DNA of 64,000 nucleotides from Prorocentrum cordatum (GCA_963575745.1 CAUYUJ010004703.1:141501-205500); one strand, 5' to 3'; counted from the first letter of the stretch, positions 37,548-48,439 are shown. Notes: generated by a model not told the origin, from the sequence alone. Program-made: numbers and translations.

Positions 37548-40132
37548 ATGCGGACTTTCTTGTGCTTGGCCGTTCGGCTAGATGATCCGTTTTTGCGGAG
37601 AGCGGTGCGGGGTGGAGGAGCGGAGGTGGCGCGGTCAGGCGTGGCGAGGTGGAAGCGGGGTGGTGGTTGGATTGGCTGCATCGGTGCGGTAGGGGATATG
37701 TCGGCTAGTGGAATGCGCACTGGGGTGGAAGGTGGTGGTGCATCGTCGTCGGAAGTGATGTCAATGAGAAGAGTAGTGGATGGGTGGGTGTGCCGATTTG
37801 GGTCTGTCCTTCTGGTGCGTGTTGGTGGCGCTGAGCTGGGTCGGTCATGCTGCAGATCGGGTGGGTGGAAATCGATGGGCGTGGGCTGCTCAGGGGGGAT
37901 TGGCGTATGCAAGGCGGGGGTAGGTAGTGGCGTAGGGGCAGGGAAGGGATATGCGTCGCTCGCAACAGGGGTTGGGCTGCAAAGGTCGTCGTCGTCAGCT
38001 GGGATTGGAGTGTGCACGCTGGCGTCGTCGGCGTCGTGGCATGGGCGTCGCGCAGTGGGAGTGGCGGTTGGCGTCGCAGGTGTCGGTCGTGGTGGTGGTG
38101 TGCTTCTGCGCTGTCCGCTGCTGCTAGGCTGTCCACCGCTGCTGCTGCCGCAGTTTCTGAGGTAGAGTTGGTAGCCCGAGTCCTCGGAGGTAGAGGGTGG
38201 GGTCAGCAGGTCGAGTGCCGCTTGTACCTGTTGGTCGATTTGTGCTTGTTCGGCGTCTGCTTGGGCTTGCAGTCGTGCGTCTTCCTCGTCTCGTTCTTGA
38301 AGTTGTGTGTCGAGCTCCCTGAGGATGTCCACGTCGATGCTGGTGCCGAGCTCATGGGCTTGCTGCAGTTCGCAGTGCAGTCGCTCGCGCTCCTGTCTGT
38401 GTTGCTGAAGGTGCTCCTGAAGTTGGAGTTGGTGCTGCTCCTGGAGTTCGTTCTCGAAGCGTTGCATGTCGCGGGAGGTGCCTCGAAGCTTGTCGATCTC
38501 GCTGTTGTACTCGCTCTGGGCCGTCAGAGTGCGGTACTTCTGAGCCTGGACCTGTCCGAACTCCTCCAAGAGTAGCTCCTTGGCATGCTGAAGTTGGTTC
38601 TGTTCGACCCTCGCGATGTTGCTGATTTCCTGCTGAGCCTGAGCTTTCTCGGAGAGAAGACGTTGCTGTTGTTCGTGGCATCGTTGTTGATATTGTTGGA
38701 CCATGATCTCGGCGTTCTCGTGTAGCTGGTGTCGGAAAGTCTCTTCCTCCTGCTTCCTCTGGGTGATGAAAGTGGCGAGGTGCGCTGACTCTTCCTCCTT
38801 GAGCTGGTCGCGCATGTAGGCCTCCTTCTGCTGGTAGTGAGCCAGGTTCTCTGTGATGGATTCGCGAGCCTCGTATCGGAGCCGCTCCTCGCGCCGTCGG
38901 AAGACTTGGATCTCGTCGTAGTGCGACTGTCTCTGCTGGAGTTGTGCTTGCTGAAACTGTTCCTGGCAGTGTTGTAGATGTTGCGAAAGCTCCTGAATCT
39001 GCTCGGTCTGCAGTTGACGCTGTGCTTCGTGTTGCTCAGATTCGGCACGTTCATGATGGAGAAACGCCAGATGGTGTTGGTGTATCCCGTGGTTGCGCTG
39101 CTGCTCATCCACTCTCCTCGTCAGCACGTCGATGAGTTTCCGCAGGTCGCTGTCGTCGTTGGTAGTCGAAGCGGGCGTTGGCTCGGACACGGGTTGACAA
39201 ACTAGTGGTCGCTGTCGTCCCTCAGGGTGTGGTGTTTTGCCCCTGACACGAGGGCGCACATCATCTTCGCCGTCCCCGTCACAGCTGTCTTCAGAAAGGT
39301 CGGCGTGTTCTCGATGTTGTTTGGCCTCGGAGATGAGTGTCTTGAAGGATGCGATCTCGCGCTTGATCTCGTCGTGCTCCTTGTTGAGGTCGTGAAGCTG
39401 GCTCTCGACGATCCGCTGTCTCTGGATCCGTGACTCCACTTGGGATCTGTATTGAGCGATGCGAGCAGTAGGCGTGTCCAATAGATGTAGCATGGTCTTG
39501 ACGATGGCCAGCTCCTCGATCAGGCGGGTTGGGTCAACTTGAGCTTGCCTGGCTCCGAGGACTTGGTCGGCGAGACGTGCCATCCTCGCCACCTTGGTTG
39601 CGTGCCAGACCCGACGTATGTCTGGCTCGTCGGGAGGAAGAGAAAAGCTTTCATGTCCCTTGGCATCCGAAAGCAATGCGGGCATGACCTTGTCAGTGAC
39701 CTCCAACTGTCGTTTCGTCAGCTTCTGCAGATGTCGGTGGTCGTTGGTGGTGTCCTCGGAGGCCAGGCGGCGTCGTCTCGAGGAAGACCGCTTCATTCTC
39801 GCTGTGGTGCGATCGTCCTGATGCTGCTGCTGATGCTGGGCGTAGTTGTGTTGCTGTCGGTCCTCGTCGTGGTAGGAGGCGTGGTGGTGCTGGTTGTGCT
39901 GGGGCTGGTACCGTGGCTGCTGCTGTCCATGCCCTCCGTGGTGTCGGCGGTGAGCTGAGCCAGATGCTGGTGTGCTTGACCTCCATGGCCACGGCTTGGC
40001 ACCCACTGGATGACCGTGAGACTTTGCGTTGGCTGCCATCGCGCTGCTGCTGCGGCTGCGCAGGTGCTGCTGCTGGCGCTGGGGCTGCTGCGCTGAGTGG
40101 TGGTTGTTGAGGACGTTGGCCGCCTCCACCAC
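37451..40132 (-). CDS. LINE ORF1: Gln/His-rich coiled-coil protein
   Basis: 893 aa, unbroken. Residues 1-125 are a Gln/His/Ser-rich low-complexity segment with an Arg cluster (SSSRRRRLASED). Long heptad-rich coiled coils follow at about 225-290 and 355-640, dominated by Gln, Glu and Arg (QIQELSQHLQHCQEQFQQAQ is typical). The last 250 residues are Pro/Thr/Ser-rich, ending with a basic stretch (TALRKNGSSSRTAKHKK). No RRM or CCHC knuckle is visible. By position it should be the RNA-packaging, multimerising partner of ORF2. It overlaps ORF2 by 97 bp and ends on the frameshift heptamer, so some molecules are probably made as an ORF1-ORF2 fusion. Confidence 0.8.
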   Translation of the reverse strand: MVEAANVLNNHHSAQQPQRQQQHLRSRSSSAMAANAKSHGHPVGAKPWPWRSSTPASGSAHRRHHGGHGQQQPRYQPQHNQHHHASYHDEDRQQHNYAQHQQQHQDDRTTARMKRSSSRRRRLASEDTTNDHRHLQKLTKRQLEVTDKVMPALLSDAKGHESFSLPPDEPDIRRVWHATKVARMARLADQVLGARQAQVDPTRLIEELAIVKTMLHLLDTPTARIAQYRSQVESRIQRQRIVESQLHDLNKEHDEIKREIASFKTLISEAKQHREHADLSEDSCDGDGEDDVRPRVRGKTPHPEGRQRPLVCQPVSEPTPASTTNDDSDLRKLIDVLTRRVDEQQRNHGIHQHHLAFLHHERAESEQHEAQRQLQTEQIQELSQHLQHCQEQFQQAQLQQRQSHYDEIQVFRRREERLRYEARESITENLAHYQQKEAYMRDQLKEEESAHLATFITQRKQEEETFRHQLHENAEIMVQQYQQRCHEQQQRLLSEKAQAQQEISNIARVEQNQLQHAKELLLEEFGQVQAQKYRTLTAQSEYNSEIDKLRGTSRDMQRFENELQEQHQLQLQEHLQQHRQERERLHCELQQAHELGTSIDVDILRELDTQLQERDEEDARLQAQADAEQAQIDQQVQAALDLLTPPSTSEDSGYQLYLRNCGSSSGGQPSSSGQRRSTPPPRPTPATPTATPTARRPCHDADDASVHTPIPADDDDLCSPTPVASDAYPFPAPTPLPTPALHTPIPPEQPTPIDFHPPDLQHDRPSSAPPTRTRRTDPNRHTHPSTTLLIDITSDDDAPPPSTPVRIPLADISPTAPMQPIQPPPRFHLATPDRATSAPPPRTALRKNGSSSRTAKHKKVRICDIGDGFADPGDRVPAFLYDEEAPAVNSPKN
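37454..37460 (-). promoter_or_regulatory. -1 ribosomal frameshift heptamer A AAA AAC at the ORF1-ORF2 junction
   Basis: The last codons of ORF1 are CCA AAA AAC TAA, so the zero-frame heptamer is exactly A AAA AAC, a canonical strong -1 slippery site. Slipping back one base leads directly into the ORF2 frame (AAA AAA CTA ACA). The ORF1 stop follows the heptamer immediately. Confidence 0.75.
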
Positions 40133-40550
40133 GCGCAGCAGGGCCCTCGCCGAGGAGCGGCGTGCCCTCTCCCGCCTGTGCCAGGCGGGCTCCAGAGGCG
40201 TCTGGCCCCACGTGGCGCGCCAGCGGGCGCGCAGCCAGGCGCAGGGTCGCGGCTGCGGCGTCGGCTATCGCCGACCCGCCGCGGCGCGCGAGCCCGGCCC
40301 CGCGGGCGGCCGATCACGATTGGCGTGAGTCGATCGGCGCGATCGAACGATCAGGCCGAACGGATGATCGTTCACGGCCCCAGCCCGCCAGAGGCCAGAT
40401 GGGCTTCGAGGACACCCCTCCTCCTTCTCCTCCTCCTCCTCCTCATCATCCTCCTCCTCGGGAGGCTGCCCCCCTCGCGACGCCTCCCTCGTGCGCGCCG
40501 CCGTGCCTCTGTGGACAGGAGGGGCAGGTCGGGCTGGGGAGCGGGACGTG
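40133..40550. other. GC-rich region upstream of ORF1, possible LINE 5' UTR
   Basis: No separate gene is recognised. ORF1 could in principle be preceded by a longer 5' untranslated region here. The segment ends at the CTC tract. Confidence 0.4.
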
Positions 40551-40554
40551 ATGG

Positions 40555-40800
40555 GCCTGTTTTCCGCCACCACCACCACCAGAAGTTGGAGGGGGAGGGA
40601 GTCCTCCTCCTCCTCCTCCTCCTCCTCCTCCTCCTCCTCCGCCTCCTCCTCCTCCTCCTCCCCCTCCTCCGCCTCCTCCGCCTCCTCCTCCTCCTCCTCC
40701 TCCTCCTCCTCCTCCTCCTCCTCCCTCTCCCTCCCCTCACCTCCTCCCTCTCCCTCCCCCCTCTAACAATTATGGTGGTGGTGGCAAACTGGCCCGTCGG
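40555..40800. repeat. CTCCTC tract inside an inverted pair
   Basis: The left head CCGCCACCACCACCACC plus AGTTGGAGGGGGA is mirrored on the right by TCCCCCCTCTAAC and TGGTGGTGGTGGCA. Between them is about 150 bp of CTC simple sequence. The head recurs at 15262 and 42100. Confidence 0.8.
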
Positions 40801-40939
40801 ATGTGGACCGGATGGGGCAGGCCGGGCAGGGGAGCGGGACGAGCGGATCCAGCGCCTGGCCAGTGGACGGGGAGCGCCACGACCGACCGAACGCGGAGAC
40901 GTCGGTGTCGATCTTGGTCATCGTCCACCTTGATGAAAT

Positions 40940-41010
40940 AGAGGGGCCCTGGGACACACAAATAAATACACACAAATAGCAGATTCCCCATATTTTCTTA
41001 TATTTTTCAG
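40940..41010. repeat. R9 element, 5' part
   Basis: GGGGCCCTGGGACACACAAA, AATACACACAAATAGCAG and CCCCATATTTTC. Fuller copies at 59385-59565 and 63620-63790, and a split one at 42635-43080. Confidence 0.7.
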
Positions 41011-41442
41011 AAAATCTCGAATCTCGAACCTCGCGTGGCCATCGTCTCAAACTTCTGCGCGCCGCCGCAGAGGGAGAGAGGCAAGAGCCAGAGCGGGGCA
41101 GGCTGAATGGTTCCGGGCAGTGGGGCTCGTTCGTAGTAGGGTCGCAAAGACGAATGCAATAGTTCATCCTATGGCACAGCGCGCGTGGCGGCCACGTGCT
41201 GATATTGCACGACGTGCGTATCCCGCACGAGGGATTGGACGAACTGTTGCGCACCTTTCCGAGATCCCCTCTGCAGAGGACTCATTGGCCCGAATCCGAG
41301 CGGAGCTCTCCAGCAGAGCCGCCGCGCTGGCGCAGGCGGCCATGGGCGTGGCCGGTGCATGCCGGGGCAGTGCTGCCGCGGAGGGCCGCGGCTGGCGGAG
41401 CGAGAAAGAGCGCCCTCCCCCCGAGCCGCGGAGCCTGGCCCC

Positions 41443-41517
41443 GAGGTGCGGCCGATGCATCGGCAGTGCGGCGCCATTCTCCGACTCCGTGTGCTCGGAC
41501 CCCATGCGGGAGGCCTG
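41443..41517. repeat. R4 foldback element, half copy
   Basis: GGCCGATGCATCGGCAGTGCGG and CTCGGACCCCATGCGGGAGG match the right half of the R4 copies; the left arm is absent. Confidence 0.65.
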
Positions 41518-41519
41518 GA

Positions 41520-42634
41520 GAAGCACCCCCTCGAGAACCGACGAATGGCGATTTCGCTTCATCGACTCGGCAGACTGGAGGCTCAGTCGATCTCCGAATC
41601 CACTGTGGCGGCGCGCGCAAGGAGGTTGGGTGAGGGGGGGAGGCTTCTTAGACGGAGGCTGCTCCAATTGGAAAGCACCAGCCTCACATCTACAGATGGA
41701 AGGCCGCGCCTTCTGAGAAGCAGGGGTGCTTCTGAAAAGCCTTCCCCCTCCCCTGCCCCCCTCGGCGCGTGGCCGAGCGTTTTCACCCTGCTTCAGGCTC
41801 GAAGACAATCACACATCGGTCCGATTCGAACAGATGTCGATAACATATTGGGTCATGAAGTTTCGTTTCGATGAATTTGTTTCGCAGCGTCGGATCTCGG
41901 GGGCGCACTTCCTGTGGCAAGGCGAAAGACTTGGACGGGAAGTCCGCTCAGCACACTCTGCACTGCCAAACTTGCCCGCCACGCGCTCTGCTCAGTACTG
42001 CCAAAATGCACGCCACCACCAACAGGTCCAAGTCTGCATCTCAGCATTCAAGACAGATTCGATCTCCCACTATTTAACGGGTCACAGTCAAACACTCATG
42101 ATGGGCCTTTTTTCCACCACCACCATAAGTTGGAGGGGGAGGGGGTCCTCCTGAGGGCGGGAGGCAGGGAGGAGGGCGCACGAGGGAGGGAGAGAGGCAG
42201 GGGAGAGAGCGCGGATGCGGAGGCGAACGCGGAGGCGGAGGCTTTGGAGGAGGAGGCCGAGGATCGGCGACTCCGAAGGGTGTGGTTTGCAAAGGGCGTG
42301 GTTTGCAACCCGGCACCCTGGGGGGCACCCTGGGGGACGAGCGGGGGCCTCGGCAGAGCTCTCCGCCGCGCCCCGAGGAGGCCCGACGAGGACAGTGCCG
42401 CGCCCCCCTGGCCCCAACGGTGCTGATCGCGAACAACACTTCGGCATAACCATACCCTTTGCAGTCGCCGAGGGGAGGCAAATGCCAAACCCGAGGAGGC
42501 GGCGGCGGATGCGAAGGCGGAGCCCGTCGCGCGCATCCCCCGGCCTGCAGAACCTGCCCGTGCCGCAGCGGGCCCTGCTGACGACGCCCGGCGGCCCGCG
42601 CCGCTCCGCGCTGGACGGCGGGCGCACGACAGTG
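41520..42634. other. No gene; repeat head at 42100-42140
   Basis: CCACCACCACCATAAGTTGG starts another copy of the head seen at 15262 and 40557. 42150-42600 is GC-rich with overlapping biased frames on both strands and no recognisable protein. Confidence 0.45.
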
Positions 42635-43080
42635 AGGGGGCCCCAGGGACACACAAGTAAACACACACACACACACAAATCCCAGGATGCCCCATATGTT
42701 CCCAGTTTCTTAGTTTTCGCTTCCCCCCCCCCCCAGACAGCTTTCCTGTAGTGAGGTCTACGAAATGCCTGGACACCTCGGCCCAAAAAATAGGGAAAGA
42801 TCAGGGCCTCGCCTGCAATACAGCTGAAGCATGCAATTCCAGCCGGCGGCGCTCTTATTCCGACCGCAGGGCGGGCCGACAAAGAAACGCGGGCCAGGGA
42901 CGGAATGGGGACAGGCCGGAAAGCGAGGAGCCGAGGAGCGAGAAAGGGAGGAGGCGAGGGAGGGACGACGACAGGAATCTTCCAACATCATCCCCCCCCA
43001 CTTCCAAAATCTTCCCATATTTTGTGGGGAGTCGACGCTTCATTGTGTCTGTGTGTGCGTTTCTTTCCCTCCTGAGACAG
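42635..43080. repeat. R9 element, apparently split by about 260 bp
   Basis: The 5' part (CCCAGGGACACACAAGTAAA) lies at 42638-42735 and the 3' part (CTTCCCATATTTTGTGGGGAG, CATTGTGTCTGTGTG) at 43008-43080, with unrelated DNA between. Confidence 0.6.
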
Positions 43081-43815
43081 GGGGGGGGGCGGGGGGCAGC
43101 ACGAGACAGCGACGGGCGCCCCCGTCCCGCAGCGTGCGCCGCCCTTGGGCACAGCTCTCGGCGGCGCGCCAGGGGAGGGGGGCAGGGATACAGCAGGCTA
43201 CAGCAGGTACATACAGTAAGAGATCCTGCTGCAGGAGACCTTGGGCACATTCGTTGTCGATCTCTCAGGGTCCTGAGGCGCTCGAGAGCTTCGATGGGTC
43301 CCTGGGGCCATCGGGGGATAAAAGAGAAGTTCCCTCGGGGCACCTGCTGGTAGGCCGGATTTGTGTTCGATGTGCCTACTGTTGCCGTAGAGCGCTGGCC
43401 TTCTAGGCAGGCGCTCCGCCCTGTGGGAGCCCCCCCCCCTGCCCTCCTGAGGAGGTCCTCCTGGGAGCTTCCGCGAGGGGGCGGGCGACCCCTTCTCGGA
43501 CGCCGTGGCGGCACTCTCAGGAAGGCCGCCTCGCCCCGCAGTCTGTCCTCAGAGTCTGGCAAGCGCACTTGCATGGAGGGGAGGCGTGGCGAGGGCCGGA
43601 AAGGAGACCTGGACCTCGTGCGCCTCGGGCCTCACCGGCTCGCCTGTTCGGGCCAGCGCCGCTCGAAAAGCGGAAGGTGGGGGGGGGCGAGATGCCATGC
43701 AAGTGGAGCTGCCAGAGATCTGCCGTAACCCCACCAACACATCCAGAAGCCCACTGGCCTTCGATCGACCCACTGGCGCCGCGCGGCCGTCCTCCGCTAG
43801 CGGTCGGAAAGCAAA
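43081..43815. other. No gene recognised
   Basis: GC-rich. Open frames of 100-190 codons overlap on both strands without recognisable motifs. Confidence 0.4.
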
Positions 43816-44330
43816 AAATAGCCCCACCAGCCCATCCAGAAACGATGCCCAGAGAAATTGCCTCGATCAGGGAAGCGGGCAGCACACAGAGGAAGGGTCC
43901 CCCAGTGGAGGCCCCTTGGAGCGTCTTGGGTGCCTCGGAGAGCTTCTCGGGGCCTCTAAGGGGTCTCTTAAGGGCCTCTTGGAGGTGGGGCCTCCTGGGG
44001 CCTCCTGGGCCGACTCCTGGGCGCCTCTTGGGGCCCTCTTGAAGCGCTCTTGGGAGCGCTCTTTGAGCCCTCTTGGGCCATCTTGGAGCCACCTTGAGGC
44101 CTCGGATGACCATCGGAAGCGAAAAGGCGAGAAGGCCAAAACCAGTAATTTTCCCCGAGGTTTTGGAACGAGTTTGGCCTCTTCGGGTCCTCCTGGGGGA
44201 GCTCTTTGGCCACTTGGAGCCGTCTTGGAGCGGTTTTGGGGCCCCTTGGAGCATGGTGGGAGCCATCTTGAGGCATCTTAGGCTATCTTGAGCCATCTTG
44301 GAGGTCATCTTGGGCTCTCCCACGCGCTCC
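43816..44330 (-). repeat. R8 array (minus orientation) with embedded head fragment
   Basis: GGCCTCTTGGG/GAGCCATCTTGG units. 44125-44200 contains a head fragment (GAAAAGGCGAGAAGGCC, GGTTTTGG, TTTGGCCTC) like that at 16330-16385. Confidence 0.75.
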
Positions 44331-44599
44331 TGGAGTCATCTTAAGCAGTGCCCCCCCCCGGAGCTAAAATCAATTCGCCGCCCCAACGGGCCAGAGGCGT
44401 GCTAAGATCTCCGGTAACTGCTTAACAATATTTCTAGTTCCCGCGCGCGGGGCGGCCCCTGGGGGTCACCGGACGAAAAATACCGTGGCTGACCCCCGGC
44501 CGAGTCCTGGGCGATCCCCAGGGGGGAGGCTATTTTTCGCCACCCCTCACGAGGATCGTGGCCTCCGAGGGGGGGCCTGCAATCGACTACCCCCCCTCC

Positions 44600-45200
44600 C
44601 GCCCCAAAGAGCAGAGGCCCCAGGGGAGCCCAAGACGCCGCCAAGGAGCCCCAAGACGCTCCCAAGAAGCCCCCAAGAGGCCCCCAAGACGGCCCCAAGA
44701 CGGCCCCAAGAGGCCCCAAATAGCGCTCCAGGGCCGGCGGAATGAGCGAAGCGATTAAATAATTTTGGCATTGTCGCCTAAGCCTCTCGGAGCGTCAACG
44801 GTGCCTCTGGGGGGCCTTTTGGGGCCTCTTGGGCATCTCTTGGGAGTCTCTTGGGGGCATCCTGGGGGCCTCTTGGGGGCACCTGGCCAGCTCTTGGGGC
44901 ACCCTTGGGAGCCTTGGGAGCGCTCGTGGGGCCATCACGGAGGAGATCGATCAAAAAAGCAGGGTTCCTTAATTAGCGCCGCCCCCCCCAAGAGGCCAAA
45001 TGGGGCCCAAACTCGACTTAAACCCATGATTTTGGCTTCCTCGCCGAGACCGTTTTGGACGCTCCGACCGCCGCGAAACGCCCCGTCCAGGTCCAGGGGA
45101 TGGGGTATGGGGACGGGTAAGCCCCTCCCCGAAGAGAAAGAAGGAGGTGGAAGAGGAAACACCCTAAACCACCTACGCCCCAAAGGGCTGGTGGGATTCC
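44600..45200 (-). repeat. R8 composite in minus orientation
   Basis: The head (45200 down to about 44935, with GGGCTGGTGGGATTCC, GGTAAGCCCCTCCCCGAAG and TTAATTAGCGC) is the reverse complement of 16175-16440. The array continues down to about 44775; CCAAGACGGCCCCAAGAGG units at 44610-44720 run the other way. Confidence 0.75.
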
Positions 45201-45434
45201 AACAACAACCTGCAACTCACTCTTTCTGCGCGACGCCGGGCTTCCCCGAGCAGCGGGCTCTGCCGACAGAGGCAGGCGTCGCGCGCGCCGCGGCGGCGGG
45301 AACGCGCGGTGTGCGCGCGGCCGTTGGCGCGACGCCGCCGGGCGGGGCACAGGCGGCAAGGAGCTCGGCCGCGGCCGCGCGCCAGCCAGCCAGAGTTCCG
45401 CGCACGGGGGAGGGTCTGAGAACGCCGGCTGCCC

Positions 45435-45597
45435 GTAAGTCGGGCCTGTCCTCCTACCGGGGGATTCTCGACGGAAAAAAAAACAAATCACAGAAATACT
45501 CCCAAATGGTCAAGCAATGCTGTACGTAAAAATGGTCACCACACTAGTTTTGGACTATTCTTGAATATTTCCCATGTAGAGGGACAGGCCCGACTTA
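45435..45597. repeat. R1 element copy 5
   Basis: TAAGTCGGGCCTGTCCTCC to GGGACAGGCCCGACTTA, well-preserved ends. Confidence 0.85.
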
Positions 45598-45767
45598 AAG
45601 CTACCCTGATATCCTCGCGCCGTTCATCAACAAATTACGACAGACTGGTTCTGTCCAATGTTCGGGTTCTGGGCCTGGTGGCCCCCAGAAAGCCCGGGAT
45701 CGGACCTCTGGGGGGCCTCGCTGTGAAAAAACGCGTCGTCGGATGCCAGGGTATACGCCTACACTGG

Positions 45768-45888
45768 CCATCGCTCGGACGTCCATTCCCTGTGCTTTTT
45801 TGGTTTCGTGCGTGGTTGTTTCGCAGATGGTCGGGGATGCTCCTCGAAGGTCCTCGCCGAGAAAGAAAATGCACACGTCCGAGCGATG
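45768..45888. repeat. R5 element copy
   Basis: ATCGCTCGGACGTCCATTCC to ACACGTCCGAGCGAT, same subtype as 26979-27098. Confidence 0.85.
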
Positions 45889-46347
45889 CCAAGCTGCACC
45901 GATCCTGGCCAGGCCGATCCTGGACAACTCCTCACCCAGCCAGGCTGGCGTATGCAGAGATCATGGGTCCAGGATCGGACTGGCAAGGACCCTTGAAGGT
46001 GTACAGCTGACGCCCTCCAGGGAAGGATTTCGGGGACGCGGTCGAGGCAGCCTCCGACGGCCGACGTGCTGAAGCCAATGCACCATGATTGGCGATAAAC
46101 ACGTCGGCCGGAAGAAGTGGCTAGAAATACTAAGTATGAGGGCGTTGAAGGTAGATTGGGCTTCCGCCCGCCCCCTGAGGACGATGCAAGAGGGAAGAAC
46201 TCTCCACTCTTGAAATAGGAAGGCGCCTCAAGCAGATTGGGATGTGGGAGAGAGCGTGATCCACCACCGCTTTGCTATAGGACAGTCCCCCTCTTCCTCC
46301 GGAACCCAGGGGTTCCAACCCCCCTCCGAAAATCTCTCCCCCCCCCC

Positions 46348-46578
46348 TTGCGCAGGGACCGACCGTCCCGGCATTCCCAAGTCCTACCACGAAATGTTCT
46401 TCGAACCCAGAAATGTTCTGAGAACAAAAACATGTTCTTAGACCATAAGCCCGATGTGTTGCAACAAGACAGTCCCAACCAGAAATGTTCTAAGAAAATT
46501 TCGTGCAGACAACAAGAAGTTCTTCGAACATTCTTTAGTAGGCCTGTAGGCACAGCAGGACGCTTCGCCACCGCTTGA
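46348..46578. repeat. R2 element copy 4
   Basis: TTGCGCAGGGACCGACCG to CGCTTCGCCACCGCTTGA. Confidence 0.85.
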
Positions 46579-46579
46579 C

Positions 46580-46985
46580 CCCCTGCTCGAACCCCCCCCC
46601 CTCCCCCGATAAGAACCCCCCCCCAACCTCCACCCCCCCTCCCCACGACTTCCCTGTCTCCACCAGCGTCCGCACCACTGTCCTCACCACTGTCCCCACA
46701 CCAGCGTCTCCACCACTGTCCCACTGTCCCCAAACCCCACCACTGTCCCACTGTCCCCTCACCACTGTCCCCACCACCACCGCACCACTATCCCACTGTC
46801 CCCACTGTCCCCACCACTGTCCCATGTCCCCACTGTTCCCACCACTTTCCCCGCTGTCCCCACAAGTGCCCCCACCACCGTCACAGTGTCCCCACTGTCC
46901 TCACAACGGTCTCACTCTCCCCACTGTCCCCACCACTGTCCCACTGTCCCCACTCCCCACCACCTGACCACCACCATCCCTACTA
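46580..46985. repeat. CCACTGTCCCCA minisatellite
   Basis: Irregular tandem CCACCACTGTCCC/CACTGTCCCC units. The frames within it (Thr/Pro/Val or Gly/Gln/Trp) are artefacts. Confidence 0.9.
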
Positions 46986-47029
46986 CCTACTACTGCCCCC
47001 ACCAGTCCCCCATCCGGAGTGGGGGAAGA

Positions 47030-47215
47030 GGGGGAGTCGTTTGCCGGCGGCGAGGAGGGGGGGGGTTCGAACCAGCAGTGACCCCCCCCCTTTCATGATG
47101 GACCGGGGGGGGAGGAGGGGGGTTGGAACCCCCAATCAATGACCCCCCCAGGTGTTCGAGGGGATGGGGGGACCGGGTTTGAAACCATTAGTGACCCCCC
47201 CCCCGGTTTTCTGCC
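47030..47215. repeat. Imperfect triplicate of GGGGGTTxGAACC...AGTGACCCCCC
   Basis: Three related segments of about 60 bp, each running from a G-run through GTTCGAACC- or GGTTTGAAACC-like sequence to a TGACCCCCC run. Confidence 0.65.
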
Positions 47216-47420
47216 AGCAGCGGCAGAACACGCTCTTTCGGATCCGGGCATCCAAGAATACCCAATCTCAACGACCAGCGCGTCTATCCGTGGCCGGCCC
47301 TGCCCCCCCCAGCCGCCTGGTCATGTCACGATTCACGCCGACGCTCATTCCCAGACGGCCCTGGCGCGAATCGTAACGTGACGGGCCCCCTGCCCCACTC
47401 TCCTCCCCTCCGCCCCTCTG

Positions 47421-47702
47421 TTTTGGCCCGTCGTCATCGCCAAGGGTGCAAAAAACCTGACTCCTGCGAGCTCCAAGAGCCGGCAATGGAAAAAGCTTCC
47501 TTTGATAAACCTTCCCTTAGTGAAAACTGCCTAACACCGAAACCGACGCACCTGGACCCGCAAAAATGACGGTCGCTACGCCCTCTCGCGAACCGCAAAC
47601 GGCCAATTCCTTGATCGACGTGTCAGGGTAGGAGGTCTATCAACCTCCGATATTTTTGCCCGTCGTCATCGCCAAGGGTGCAACAAAAACCTGACTCCTG
47701 CG
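47421..47702. repeat. R10 element copy 1 with 48-50-bp flanking direct repeats
   Basis: Direct repeats (containing CCCGTCGTCATCGCCAAGGG) at 47421-47468 and 47653-47702 flank a core with landmarks CCTTCCCTTAGTGAAAAC, CACCTGGACCCGCAA and GACGCCCTCTCGC-like sequence. The same core at 59827-59994 has different flanking repeats. Confidence 0.75.
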
Positions 47703-47865
47703 GGCCTGGCCAACCAACTTCGATCGACAACCGCAGGTGGGCCCGACCCCTGCAGCGCAGGTCTCTGAAGCGCCAGGGCGGGGATCAAAATTCGAAGGGT
47801 GCCTGCAGCGAAGCGACGCCCAGCGGGGGTGTCCGATACCCCACCGTCGATTGGAACCGCAGGGG

Positions 47866-48042
47866 TGCAGTCAACCCGTATACCCAGATGCGAGATAAGG
47901 ATGCAAGAGCCTTGGAAGGCCACTCCGGAGTTTTTCGAGCGGGGCGCGGACAGCGAAAGTGGCCAAGGATGGACCGAGAAGGCAAGGACACAAGGGTACC
48001 TTTGGGAAAGGTGCCCATCCTTACTGTGCGGGTTGACTGAAA
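47866..48042. repeat. R6 element copy 2
   Basis: GCAGTCAACCCGTATACCC to GTGCGGGTTGACTG, same interior plan as 22674-22858. Confidence 0.8.
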
Positions 48043-48112
48043 TTCGGGTTCGCACGTGGTCGCAGATGCCAGATGCGCGCCGTGGTGCGCGGCCGTCTTC
48101 GCGCCCCCCCCT

Positions 48113-48258
48113 TGCCATTGCTCGGACGTCCATTCCCCGTGCATGCTTCGGTTTCGTGCGTGGCTTTTCGTTTTTTTGTTGTTTTGTGTTGCGCAAGATG
48201 GTCCAGGATGCTCCTCGATGGTCACCACCGAGGAAAATGCACACGCCCGAGCGATGCT
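48113..48258. repeat. R5 element, longer subtype
   Basis: ATTGCTCGGACGTCCATTCC to ACACGCCCGAGCGATG. This is the uninterrupted reference for the nested copy at 27128-27389. Confidence 0.85.
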
Positions 48259-48439
48259 AGGCCCCCTGGAAAAGGGCAGCTCTGTGGCCTGGGCGGCCAT
48301 CTTCGCTGCGGGGGGCGGGGACAACTGCACATCCATCGCCTGGGAAAGGGACGTCTCGGGGCCCCTGCAAGCGGCGGATCTGGATGTATTCTGGCCCCGG
48401 GGGGCCCGAACATGTCAATATCCGCCGCTTGCCAAAGTC

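Larger units (their letters stand above)
30905..40132 (-). mobile_element. Intact non-LTR retrotransposon (LINE) with RNase H ahead of the endonuclease
   Basis: Two long minus-strand frames with no internal stops encode a coiled-coil ORF1 and a giant ORF2. They overlap with a -1 frameshift signal at 37454-37460. The 3' end is provisionally placed at the hairpin over the ORF2 stop (30905-30930). The 5' end lies at or beyond 40132 in GC-rich DNA. Base composition is visibly less GC-rich than the flanks. The absence of breaks suggests recent insertion. No flanking target duplication was identified. Confidence 0.85.

Noticed and set aside
38012-39958. Leu/Val-rich plus-strand frames opposite LINE ORF1
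   Set aside because: They are the antisense of Gln/Glu/His-rich coiled-coil codons (CAG/GAG/CAC read as CTG/CTC/GTG).
42096-42882. Three overlapping long minus-strand frames (200-264 codons)
   Set aside because: High GC suppresses stops in all frames. Composition is Arg/Pro/Ser-biased and no motif is recognisable.
44285-44312. Spliced-leader-like GGCTCAAG on the minus strand
   Set aside because: It is a by-product of the CCAAGATGGC array and has no match to the leader's first half.
46575-46967. 130-codon Thr/Pro/Ser frame resembling a mucin
   Set aside because: Direct translation of the CCACTGTCCCC minisatellite.
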